A stretch of DNA of 64,000 nucleotides from Akkermansia sp. RCC_12PD (GTDB taxonomy: Bacteria > Verrucomicrobiota > Verrucomicrobiia > Verrucomicrobiales > Akkermansiaceae): contig NZ_CP143889.1 of NCBI RefSeq assembly GCF_036417355.1, positions 2,914,001 through 2,978,000 of the forward strand, written 5' to 3'. Positions 53,193-60,976 of this stretch are shown one piece after another. Position 1 is the stretch's first letter. Every line of letters begins with the position of its first letter. Below the pieces are notes generated by a model. The model ran no database searches. It was given only the letters and a program-made list of their open reading frames with translations, and was not told the DNA's origin. A program made the translations under genes and the position numbers.

Positions 53193-54473
53193 TCAGGGCT
53201 GTTCCGGACGGATGCAGTCCGCGCCGAAGTACGGCACGAGCGCTTCCGGAATGCGGATGGAGCCGTCCGGCTGCTGGTAGGTTTCCAGCAGGGCCACATA
53301 CAGGCGCGGCAGAGCCGTTCCCGAGCCGTTCAGCGTATGGCAGAACTGGTTTTTGCCGTCCGCGTCCTTGTAACGCAGGCGCATGCGGCGCGCCTGATAG
53401 TCCGTGAAGCAGGAACAGGAGGAAACTTCCAGATACTGGCCCTGGCCCGGCGCCCATACCTCAATGTCATACGTCTTGGCGGAGGAAAAGCCCAGATCGC
53501 CCGTGCAGAGTTCAATCACCCTGTAGTGCAGCCCCAGCTTCTGGAGGATGGATTCCGCGTGGCTGCGGAGCACTTCCAGTTCCCGGAAGGAGTCTTCCGG
53601 CTTCAGTATCTGCACCAGCTCCACCTTGTCAAATTGGTGGATGCGGATCATGCCGCGGTTGATGCGTCCGGCGCTCCCCGCCTCCCGCCGGAAACAGGGC
53701 GTGTACGCGGCCATTTTAACGGGCAGGTCGCTCTCCTGGAGAATGGTGTCCCGGTACAGGTTGGTCACGGGGACTTCCGCCGTGGGGATCAGGAACATCT
53801 GCTGGTCTTCCGTCCCGTACATGTCTTCCTCGAACTTGGGAAGCTGGCCCGTGCCTTCCATGCACTCGCGCTTGACGATGAAGGGAACGCCTACTTCCTG
53901 GTAACCGTTCTCCACCGTCTGCGTATTCAGCAGGAAGTTGATCAGGGCGCGTTCCAGACGGGCGCCCGCGCCGCGGTACACCACAAAGCCGGAGCCCGTA
54001 ATGCGCGTGCCGTCCTCAAAAGAGATCATCCCCAGCCCGGCGGCCAGTTCCACATGGTCCTTCGGGTTGTCAATGGCGGGCTTTTCACCCCACACCTTGA
54101 TTTCCGGATTGGCCGTTTCATCCGCCCCAACGGGGCATTCCGCGTGCGGCAGGTTGGGAATGTTCATCAGCAGGGAAGCTAGCTGAGCGGAACTTTCTTC
54201 CGCCGCCAAGTCCAATTCCCGGATGCGTTCTCCGATTTCGCGCACGCGCGCTTCCATGGAGGAAGTGTCTTCCCCCTTCTTTTTGAGCATGCCGATCTGC
54301 TTGGAGGTGGCATTGCGCTCGGATTGCAAAGTCTGTTTTTCCGTTTCTGCATTACGGCGCGCTTCGTCGCAGGCCAAAACGTCATCGACAAGTTTCCACG
54401 CGTCGCCGCTGCGGGGCTTCAGGCGCGCTTTCACTTCCTCCGGATTTTCTCGTATTACACGGATATCGAGCAT
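53193..54473 (-). CDS. serS: Serine-tRNA ligase
   Basis: 426 residues from MLDIRVIRENPEEVK, the standard SerRS beginning; an upstream in-frame Met at 54491 is ignored. N-terminal coiled-coil arm (about 25-110) binds the long variable arm of tRNA-Ser. The class II catalytic core shows motif 2 (TPCFRREAGSAGRINRGMIRIHQF, about 255-278) and motif 3 (LNGSGTALPRLYVALLE, near 385). It charges tRNA-Ser and also provides Ser-tRNA for selenocysteine where used. Followed after 34 bases by the coiled-coil protein gene. Confidence 0.97.
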   Translation of the reverse strand: MLDIRVIRENPEEVKARLKPRSGDAWKLVDDVLACDEARRNAETEKQTLQSERNATSKQIGMLKKKGEDTSSMEARVREIGERIRELDLAAEESSAQLASLLMNIPNLPHAECPVGADETANPEIKVWGEKPAIDNPKDHVELAAGLGMISFEDGTRITGSGFVVYRGAGARLERALINFLLNTQTVENGYQEVGVPFIVKRECMEGTGQLPKFEEDMYGTEDQQMFLIPTAEVPVTNLYRDTILQESDLPVKMAAYTPCFRREAGSAGRINRGMIRIHQFDKVELVQILKPEDSFRELEVLRSHAESILQKLGLHYRVIELCTGDLGFSSAKTYDIEVWAPGQGQYLEVSSCSCFTDYQARRMRLRYKDADGKNQFCHTLNGSGTALPRLYVALLETYQQPDGSIRIPEALVPYFGADCIRPEQP

Positions 54474-55098
54474 AACGCGCACAGCTTGCACTTCTTCCCT
54501 CCCCCAGGCAAGCCAAATGAACGGCCCTCAACAGAAAAATGCCATCCGGTTCCAAATGCCGCCAAGACACACGCCACATGCTTTACAACCTGTATGTTGC
54601 ACGGCTTCCGGGTTTCTTCCGGCAAAACTCACGACAGTGGAATATGCGTGATTCCCGGCTACGGAGCATTTGACGAGGCGCCTCCGGAAAGACCGTTGAT
54701 TTTTATTCAACCGCCATTCCCATGCCTTTTCCCTGTAGGATGGGCGGCATGCAAGCCAACACTCCAATTCCACAAACCGGGGCATTTTCTTTCTCCAGAG
54801 CGATTTCCGGAGCATGCTCCGGAAATCGTTCCCTCGACCCCTAAAACCGCCAGAATGCCGTGGGGAGGTTTGGCTGAAAGCGCAAAGGTCCGGCTGATCG
54901 TTTTCACGCCGGAAGCCGTCCTCCTTCCAGTGGGTTCCATCCGGAACGACAGTATTTTATGGACACTTCGCACTCCGTTTCCGTCCGGAAAACGTCCCCA
55001 GCACAACGCGCTCCATCCTGATTGGCGGCAGACTAATTTACGTCCGGTTTCATTTGTCCTTGAAGAGACCGAAGGCAAAAGGCTAGTGTAGAAACACT
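54474..55098. other. 625-base region without a convincing gene
   Basis: Lies between divergent serS and the alcohol dehydrogenase gene. Long open frames on both strands here run antisense into serS or lack family resemblance. The notable element is the 28-bp palindrome at 54801-54828. A 30-codon frame at 54749-54844 covers that palindrome and is probably chance. Confidence 0.55.
54801..54828. repeat. 28-bp perfect palindrome
   Basis: Arms of 14 bases (54801-54814 with 54815-54828), centre GCATGC, no loop. No T run follows on either strand, so it is not a standard terminator; it could be a binding site or a cruciform-forming repeat. Confidence 0.8.
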
Positions 55099-56205
55099 AT
55101 GCAACAAACCGCTCGCGTAGCTGTTCTGACAGCTCCCAAGACATTTGAAATCCGTGAATACCCCATTCCCTCCATCGGCGACGACGAAATGCTGATCAAG
55201 GTGGAAGCGTGCGGCGTTTGCGGTACGGACGGCCATGAATACAATCGCGACCCCTTTGGCCTCTGCCCCGTGGTGCTCGGCCATGAAGGCACCGGGGAAA
55301 TCGTCGCGATGGGTAAAAATATCACCAGGGATACGGCGGGCAATCCCGTGAAACTGGGGGACAAGATCGTCACCTGCATCATCCCCTGTGGCACCTGTGA
55401 TGCCTGCCTGAACACCCCGGCCCGCACCAACCTGTGCGAAAACGTGGGCGTGTACGGCCTGATGCCCGACGACGACGTTCACCTGAACGGCTACTTCGGG
55501 GAGTACATGGTGGTGCGCAAGGGTTCTACGTTCTTCAACGTTTCCAACATGACCCTGGACCAGCGCATCCTGGTGGAGCCCGCCGCCGTCGTGGTCCACT
55601 CCCTGGAACGCGCCAAGTCCACGGGGCTGCTCAAATTCAATTCCGTGGTGCTCGTCCAGGGCTGCGGCCCCATCGGCCTGCTCCAGATCGCCACGCTCCG
55701 TACGCTGGGCATTGAAACCATCATCGCCGTGGACGGCAACGATTCCCGCCTGGAACTGGCCAGGGAGATGGGCGCTTCCCGCACTTACAATTTTACCCAT
55801 TACGCCGACCTGAACACCCTGCTGGACGCCGTGAAGGCGGACAACGGCGGCCGTCTGGCGGATTTCGTGTTCCAGTGCACGGGCGTCGGCAAGGCCGGGG
55901 CCAACGCCTGGAAGTTCGTGAAGCGCGGCGGCGGCCTGTGCGAGGAGGGCTTCTTCATGGACGGCGGGGAAAGCGTCATCAACCATCATTTCGACCTCTG
56001 CAACAAGGAAGTAACCGCCGTAGGCTCCTGGGTGTATTCCCCGCAGGATTACCCGACCACGTTTGACTTCCTCAAGCGCGCCTACGGAATCGGCCTGCCG
56101 CTGACCAAGCTGATTTCCCACCGCTTCAAGCTGGATGAAATCACGGAGGCTCTGGAAACCAACGTCCAGATGAAGGGCATCAAGATCGCCGTCATTTGCG
56201 ACTAA
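55099..56205 (+). CDS. Zinc-dependent medium-chain alcohol dehydrogenase
   Basis: 368 residues of the MDR family. Catalytic zinc site: Cys in ACGVCGTDGHEYN (about residue 41), His-Glu in VLGHEGTGEI. Structural zinc Cys cluster: CGTCDACLNTPARTNLC (about 96-112). Rossmann fold with VLVQGCGPIGLLQIA (about 180-194), followed by an acidic residue in AVDGND, which favours NAD over NADP. Polyol, threonine or other secondary-alcohol substrates are possible; I cannot choose. It stands alone and ends at a strong terminator. Confidence 0.9.
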   Translation: MQQTARVAVLTAPKTFEIREYPIPSIGDDEMLIKVEACGVCGTDGHEYNRDPFGLCPVVLGHEGTGEIVAMGKNITRDTAGNPVKLGDKIVTCIIPCGTCDACLNTPARTNLCENVGVYGLMPDDDVHLNGYFGEYMVVRKGSTFFNVSNMTLDQRILVEPAAVVVHSLERAKSTGLLKFNSVVLVQGCGPIGLLQIATLRTLGIETIIAVDGNDSRLELAREMGASRTYNFTHYADLNTLLDAVKADNGGRLADFVFQCTGVGKAGANAWKFVKRGGGLCEEGFFMDGGESVINHHFDLCNKEVTAVGSWVYSPQDYPTTFDFLKRAYGIGLPLTKLISHRFKLDEITEALETNVQMKGIKIAVICD

Positions 56206-56234
56206 TCCTTCCCTGTACCTCTCCCCCGCTTCCG

Positions 56235-56268
56235 GGCTGTCGTACTGAAGAGTGCGACAGCCTTTTTT
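56235..56268 (+). terminator. Terminator of the alcohol dehydrogenase gene
   Basis: 12-bp arms with one mismatch (56235-56246 with 56251-56262), loop GAAG, then six T. Confidence 0.92.
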
Positions 56269-56319
56269 GTCCGCTGGAACGGGACCGTACTCTCCTGTGC
56301 CGGAGCGGTTTTCTTGAGG

Positions 56320-56916
56320 TTAATCGTCATCCTGCGGAAACGCGTCTTTCCAGTCCAGAAACTCGTATTCGTCCGAAGAAGCGTTCACCAGCTTTTTCAA
56401 TTCCGGAACCAGCGTATTCAATTCGTTTTCAGCCACATCTTTTTCTTCCCCAAAATAACGGGCCTCATTTCCATAAGCGTCACGGCGCAGGGAATAAATT
56501 CCCCGGAAGGAACCATCGGGATTCAGCCGGGCCTCCACGGCAAACTGGACAAGCTCCCCCGGCCTTCCGTAAAAATCAAATTCATACAGCCAGGTCGCCA
56601 CGGAGCACCACACGCCCTGTTCCACATCGTCCCACGGATCATTTTCTTCATCGTCGCCATCTTCCCTCCGGGGCAGACCTTGTTCATACCATTCGTTGAG
56701 CATGTGGAACAGGTTCAGGACAGCCCCCCGATCCCGGACAGTAATCCGGCATCCCCGTTCATCCACCGTTTCCGCAAGGCAGTCAACCATTACTTCCCTG
56801 CAATCTTCCTTCATCCGGCAAAGAAAACCGGGAACCCATTCCGGCTGCGGCTCCGTTTGCCAAGTTTCCGGTTTCCGAATAGCACATCCTGATGATTCCC
56901 AGGGAAACAGGGACAA
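56320..56916 (-). CDS. Hypothetical acidic cytoplasmic protein
   Basis: 198 residues, no signal peptide or membrane segment. It is strongly acidic in the middle (EDGDDEENDPWDD) and at the end (FPQDDD). The central part (WCSVATWLYEFDFYGRPGELVQFAVEARLNPDGSF) looks beta-rich. I recognise no family or active-site motif. It is flanked by a strong terminator on the left and lies 150 bases from the amidase gene, which is on the same strand upstream. Coding character is reasonable, but support is only an open frame of normal codon use. Confidence 0.62.
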   Translation of the reverse strand: MSLFPWESSGCAIRKPETWQTEPQPEWVPGFLCRMKEDCREVMVDCLAETVDERGCRITVRDRGAVLNLFHMLNEWYEQGLPRREDGDDEENDPWDDVEQGVWCSVATWLYEFDFYGRPGELVQFAVEARLNPDGSFRGIYSLRRDAYGNEARYFGEEKDVAENELNTLVPELKKLVNASSDEYEFLDWKDAFPQDDD

Positions 56917-57067
56917 TTTGCCTCCACGGCACCGCCTTGCGCAGGTTCGCCACTACCTTGCGCACATGAAGAAGCCGTTTCATAACCGATAACGTTTCTT
57001 CAGGGAAGCGCCCGGGAGGGGAGCGGACCGCAAAGGGCAAAAACTTTCAGTACGGACTTTCAATATC

Positions 57068-57925
57068 CTATTTTCCCCAGCGTTCCGTGATTCCGCCGTA
57101 GGAGTCGATGCGGCGGTCGCGGAAGAAGGGCCAGATGCGGCGGTGGTCTTCCAGAGCATCCAGGTCCAGATCCGCGTACAGGATGGTTTCATCACTGACG
57201 GGAGCCTTGGCGACGATCTGGCCGTAATAGTCCGCCACAAAGGACTGGCCCCAGAATTCGCTTTCCCCTTCCGTGCCCACGCGGTTGACGGCGCAGACGT
57301 AGCACCCGTTTGCCACGGCATGCCCGCGCTGGACGGTTTCCCACGCGCAGTGCTGCTGTGCGCCCAGCAGGGGCTTTTCTTCCGGCAGCCAGCCGATGGC
57401 CGTGGGATAAAAGAGTATTTCCGCCCCCTGCATGGCGGTGAGGCGCGCCGCTTCCGGATACCACTGGTCCCAGCAGATGAGTACGCCGATGCGGCCGAAT
57501 TTGGTGTCGAACGCCTTGTAGCCCAGGTCTCCGGGCGTGAAGTAGAATTTTTCCTCGAATCCCGGGTCCTGCGGAATGTGCATTTTACGGTACATGCCCA
57601 GGAAGGCTCCGTCCGCGTCAATCACCCAGGCGGTGTTGTGGTAGAGGCCGGTGGCACGCTTTTCAAAGCCGGAGGCCACGATCACCACGCCCAGTTCCGC
57701 CGCCAGCTTTTGATGCGCAGCCGTCAATTCCCCGGGAACCGGTTCCGCCAGGTCGAACAGTTCGCATTCCTCCGTTCTGCAGAAGTATTCCGTGGTGAAG
57801 AGTTCCTGGGTGCAGATGATCTGCGCCCCGTTCGCGGCGGCCTCCCGGATGGCGGCTTCCGTTTTCTCCTTGTTCACGGCGGGCCGGGCGTCTGCGGACA
57901 ATTGAATGAGTGCGATTTTCGGCAT
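57068..57925 (-). CDS. aguB: N-carbamoylputrescine amidase
   Basis: 285 residues of the nitrilase superfamily. The catalytic triad is visible: Glu41 (CTQELF), Lys114 (YRKMHIP) and Cys151 (LICWDQWYPE). The surrounding blocks PGFEEKFYFTPGDLGYKAFDT and QQHCAWETVQRGHAVANG are typical of the AguB branch, which converts N-carbamoylputrescine to putrescine, the last step of the agmatine route to polyamines. No agmatine deiminase gene is adjacent in the window. Length fits the family (about 285-300). Confidence 0.93.
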   Translation of the reverse strand: MPKIALIQLSADARPAVNKEKTEAAIREAAANGAQIICTQELFTTEYFCRTEECELFDLAEPVPGELTAAHQKLAAELGVVIVASGFEKRATGLYHNTAWVIDADGAFLGMYRKMHIPQDPGFEEKFYFTPGDLGYKAFDTKFGRIGVLICWDQWYPEAARLTAMQGAEILFYPTAIGWLPEEKPLLGAQQHCAWETVQRGHAVANGCYVCAVNRVGTEGESEFWGQSFVADYYGQIVAKAPVSDETILYADLDLDALEDHRRIWPFFRDRRIDSYGGITERWGK

Positions 57926-58028
57926 GCCTCTTCCTTACCCTGTTTGTCCCCGCATTCCAAGCAGGGAAAATGCGCGCGACGCAATTATTTGATGGAAAAC
58001 ACGCTAAAAAGTGCTATGAATCCTCAAT

Positions 58029-59033
58029 ATGGAACCAGCCAACCCCTCCCTGCCCGCCGACGACGTAGCCGCCATTGACCGTCTCGGCACCATTTACAAG
58101 GAACTCTCTGCGGAATTAAGCAAGGTCATCATCGGCCAGCAGCGCGTCGTGGAACTTTTGAGCATCGCCCTGTTTTCCCGGGGCCACGCGCTCCTCATGG
58201 GCGTGCCCGGACTGGCCAAGACCCTGCTGATCAGTTCCGTGGCCAAGACCCTGGACCTCAGCTTCAACCGCATCCAGTTCACCCCGGACCTGATGCCCGC
58301 GGACATCACGGGCACGGATATCATCCAGGACGATTCCGCGGGCGGAAAACGCCAGTTCGAATTTATCAGGGGCCCCGTCTTCGCCAACATCGTGCTGGCG
58401 GACGAAATCAACCGCGCCCCCGCCAAGACCCAGTCCGCCCTGCTGGAAGCCATGCAGGAGCGCCGCGTTACCGTGATGGGCCGCACCTTCACCCTGCTTC
58501 CCCCCTTCTTCGTGCTTGCCACCCAGAACCCCATTGAGCAGGAAGGCACCTATCCCCTGCCGGAAGCCCAGCTGGACCGCTTCATGTTCCTGATTGAAGT
58601 GGATTACCCCACGGAAGACGAGGAAATGCGCATCGCCCGGGAAACTACGGGCAACCGCAGCGAGGAACTGAAGCACATCCTTTCCGGGGACGAAATCATC
58701 TTTTACCAGGACCTGGTGCGGCGCGTCCCCGTGCCGGAACATATTTACGAATACGCCGTGAAGCTGGTGCGCTCCACCCGCCCCTCCCTGGACACTTCCC
58801 CGGAATGGGTGAAACAATACGTAGCCTGGGGCGCAGGCCCGCGCGCCGTGCAATTCCTGATCCTGGGCGCCAAGACGCGCGCCGCACTCCAGGGCAGCTA
58901 CATCGTCCGCAAGGAGGATATCGACGCCATTGTGGAACCCGTGCTGATGCATCGCGTGGTCACGAACTTCGCCGCGGAATCCCAGGGCATCACGCCGCGC
59001 AAGGCCGTTGCCCGACTGGCCGCGGAAGTCTGA
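58029..59033 (+). CDS. MoxR-type AAA+ ATPase
   Basis: 334 residues. Walker A GVPGLAKT (58-65), Walker B VLADEINRAP (about 119-128), sensor 1 in LATQNPIEQEGTYPLPEAQLDRF (about 162-184), C-terminal lid. MoxR proteins act as chaperone-like ATPases that mature partner complexes, usually with vWA/DUF58 proteins. The next gene, 38 bases downstream, encodes exactly such a partner, so the two form the standard MoxR-DUF58 pair. BatA/BatD-type genes that often follow are absent here. Confidence 0.95.
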   Translation: MEPANPSLPADDVAAIDRLGTIYKELSAELSKVIIGQQRVVELLSIALFSRGHALLMGVPGLAKTLLISSVAKTLDLSFNRIQFTPDLMPADITGTDIIQDDSAGGKRQFEFIRGPVFANIVLADEINRAPAKTQSALLEAMQERRVTVMGRTFTLLPPFFVLATQNPIEQEGTYPLPEAQLDRFMFLIEVDYPTEDEEMRIARETTGNRSEELKHILSGDEIIFYQDLVRRVPVPEHIYEYAVKLVRSTRPSLDTSPEWVKQYVAWGAGPRAVQFLILGAKTRAALQGSYIVRKEDIDAIVEPVLMHRVVTNFAAESQGITPRKAVARLAAEV

Positions 59034-59071
59034 CGCGGCGGAACACATTCACCCCTTTTCCCCGACTGTTC

Positions 59072-59980
59072 ATGTCCACGAAGTACCTGAACCACGACCT
59101 GCTTTCCCGCCTGGGCAACCTCCCCCTGGAGGCGCGCCAGAGCATGGCGGGGAACGTGTCCGGACGCCACAGGAGCGCCAACCGCGGCTCTTCCGTGGAG
59201 TTTGCGGAATACCGCAAGTATGTGGCGGGCGACGACACGCGGCGCCTGGACTGGAAGGCCTACGCCCGCTCGGACCGGTATTACATCAAGGAGTTTGAGG
59301 CGGACACCAACCTGCGCGCCTACATCGTCATGGACCTTTCCGGCTCCATGAACTACCACCCGGAACAGGTGGAGTCCAAATACATGCGCGCATGCAGGCT
59401 GGCCGCCAACCTGGCCTACATCGGCATCCGGCAGGGGGATGCCGTTGGGCTGAGCTTTTCCCAGCAGGGGAAGGACAGCGCCGCGCTGCACATTCCCGCC
59501 TCCCGCCGCCCCGCCCACCTGAACGTGCTCATCAGCCAGATGGACACGCACCATCCCCGCGGGGAGACTGTCCTGGCGGAGACGCTGCACGAACTGGCGG
59601 AGCGCGTGAGCCGCCGCGCCCTGATCCTGATTTTCTCAGACCTGTTCACGGATACGGCCGAACTCAAAAACGCCATGCGGCACCTCCACTTCCGCAAGCA
59701 CGACGTGGCCGTATTCCATCTGGTGGACCAGCTGGAAATAGATTTCGACTTCGACCGCCCCATCCGCTTCGTGGACATGGAAGGGGGCGGCTCCCTGATT
59801 ACGGAACCGGACCTCATCGCGGACGAGTACCGTACCATCGTCTCCAATTATCTGGAAGAAACGAGAAACATCTGCACGGACATCAACGCGGACTACCGCC
59901 TGGTCCGCACCGGGGATTCCCTGGAATCCGTGCTGACGGGATTCCTGATGGGCCGCCAGAAGAAGAAGGCGGGGAGGTAA
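59072..59980 (+). CDS. DUF58-domain protein (vWA-like), MoxR partner
   Basis: 302 residues from MSTKYLNHDLLSRLGNLP; the frame is open from 58805 inside moxR, but the ATG at 59072 matches the family start. SVEFAEYRKYVAGDDTRRLDWKAYARSD (about 40-70) is the DUF58 signature, and the metal-site-like DLSGSM follows at about residue 93. It ends in a basic GRQKKKAGR tail. A binding module working with MoxR is likely; the client complex is unknown. It lies 38 bases after moxR and 87 before pth. Confidence 0.92.
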   Translation: MSTKYLNHDLLSRLGNLPLEARQSMAGNVSGRHRSANRGSSVEFAEYRKYVAGDDTRRLDWKAYARSDRYYIKEFEADTNLRAYIVMDLSGSMNYHPEQVESKYMRACRLAANLAYIGIRQGDAVGLSFSQQGKDSAALHIPASRRPAHLNVLISQMDTHHPRGETVLAETLHELAERVSRRALILIFSDLFTDTAELKNAMRHLHFRKHDVAVFHLVDQLEIDFDFDRPIRFVDMEGGGSLITEPDLIADEYRTIVSNYLEETRNICTDINADYRLVRTGDSLESVLTGFLMGRQKKKAGR

Positions 59981-60067
59981 AGGCGGCGGCGCTGTCTCAC
60001 GGAACGGTTGATTGCCGGACGCAATGGAGGCAGGATGGCCCGCGCGTGTTCCCGGACGGGTTCCGCC

Positions 60068-60670
60068 ATGTTCATCATTCCTGTTTTTCCCACCGTGGAC
60101 GTTACTCCCAAAATCATCGTGGGCCTGGGCAATCCGGGCAAGACCTATGAGAATACCCGGCACAACGCGGGGTTCATGGTTGCGGACCGCCTGGCCGCCC
60201 ACTGGGGATGCGTGTTCAAGGCGGACAAACAGCGCAAGTGCGAACTGGCGGCAGGTCCCGGCGTACTGCTGGTGAAGCCGGACACGTTCATGAACGAATC
60301 GGGCCTCTGCGTAGGGCCCATGATGCGCTTCTTCAAGCTGGACCCGCGCAGCGTGTTCGTCATTCATGACGAGGTGGATTTTCCGCTGGGCGTCATCAAG
60401 CTCCGGGAGAAGGGTTCCGCGGGAGGCCACAACGGCCTCAAGTCCCTGATCGCCCACATGGGCACGCAGGAGTTTCCGCGTCTCCGTTTCGGCATCGGGC
60501 TTCCCCGCGGCAAGGGGGAAATGACGGGCCATGTCCTGGGAAAATTCCGCCCGGAGGAACGGGAGCTTCTGGACGTCATGGTGGCCAAAGCCGCGGATGC
60601 CGTCCTGTACACCATGCAGCACGGGCTGACCAAGGCGGGCAATATCTTCAATGCCGTGCAGGATGTGTAG
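60068..60670 (+). CDS. pth: Peptidyl-tRNA hydrolase
   Basis: 200 residues from MFIIPVFPTVDVTPK; the frame begins at 60008, but the first 20 codons look non-coding. It releases peptides from stalled peptidyl-tRNA. Family motifs: IIVGLGNPGKTYENTRHNAGF with catalytic His32, KPDTFMNESG (about 75-84), and HDEVDFPLGVIKLREKGSAGGHNGLKS (about 100-126). The protein starts about a dozen residues longer than typical Pth, so the real start could be internal, although no nearer ATG exists. Confidence 0.94.
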   Translation: MFIIPVFPTVDVTPKIIVGLGNPGKTYENTRHNAGFMVADRLAAHWGCVFKADKQRKCELAAGPGVLLVKPDTFMNESGLCVGPMMRFFKLDPRSVFVIHDEVDFPLGVIKLREKGSAGGHNGLKSLIAHMGTQEFPRLRFGIGLPRGKGEMTGHVLGKFRPEERELLDVMVAKAADAVLYTMQHGLTKAGNIFNAVQDV

Positions 60671-60976
60671 AAGCGTCTTTCCATCGTCCGCCGCCCTTCA
60701 ATCCCAGTCCTGCTCCGGCCCGAACGCCGCAAGTCCCAGTGTCCGTTGAAATTCTCTTAAGAACAGAGAACAGTTTTTTCCAAAAAGCAGGTGCGGCTGC
60801 GGCCACATCGCCGCCCCGCCGCGGCAAAGGCCCGCGACCATCCGGACGCGGAAAGGAGAATGGCGCGGGCACGCATCTTTTTCACCTGCCAACAGTGTAT
60901 GGTATTGCTAAACAAACCGGAATCCGGTAAGCTTTTTCACACGTTTTTTCCTCAGGACAGACCCTGCTACGTATTC
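60671..60976. other. Intergenic stretch between pth and the PBP gene
   Basis: 306 bases with the weak pth terminator at 60752-60779 and a small ACCGGA/TCCGGT inverted repeat at 60916-60928. The PBP frame is open through part of this (from 60791), but these codons look non-coding. Confidence 0.6.
60752..60779 (+). terminator. Probable terminator of pth
   Basis: Stem TTCTCT/AGAGAA (60752-60757 with 60765-60770), then CAG and six T. The stem is AT-rich, so it is weak. Confidence 0.5.

Noticed and set aside
54324-55091. 255-codon plus-strand frame upstream of the alcohol dehydrogenase gene
   Set aside because: It begins inside serS in antisense, has no family resemblance and odd amino-acid use.
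58029-59980. A complete Bat aerotolerance operon
   Set aside because: Only moxR and DUF58 are present; pth and a PBP gene follow instead of BatA/BatD-like genes.
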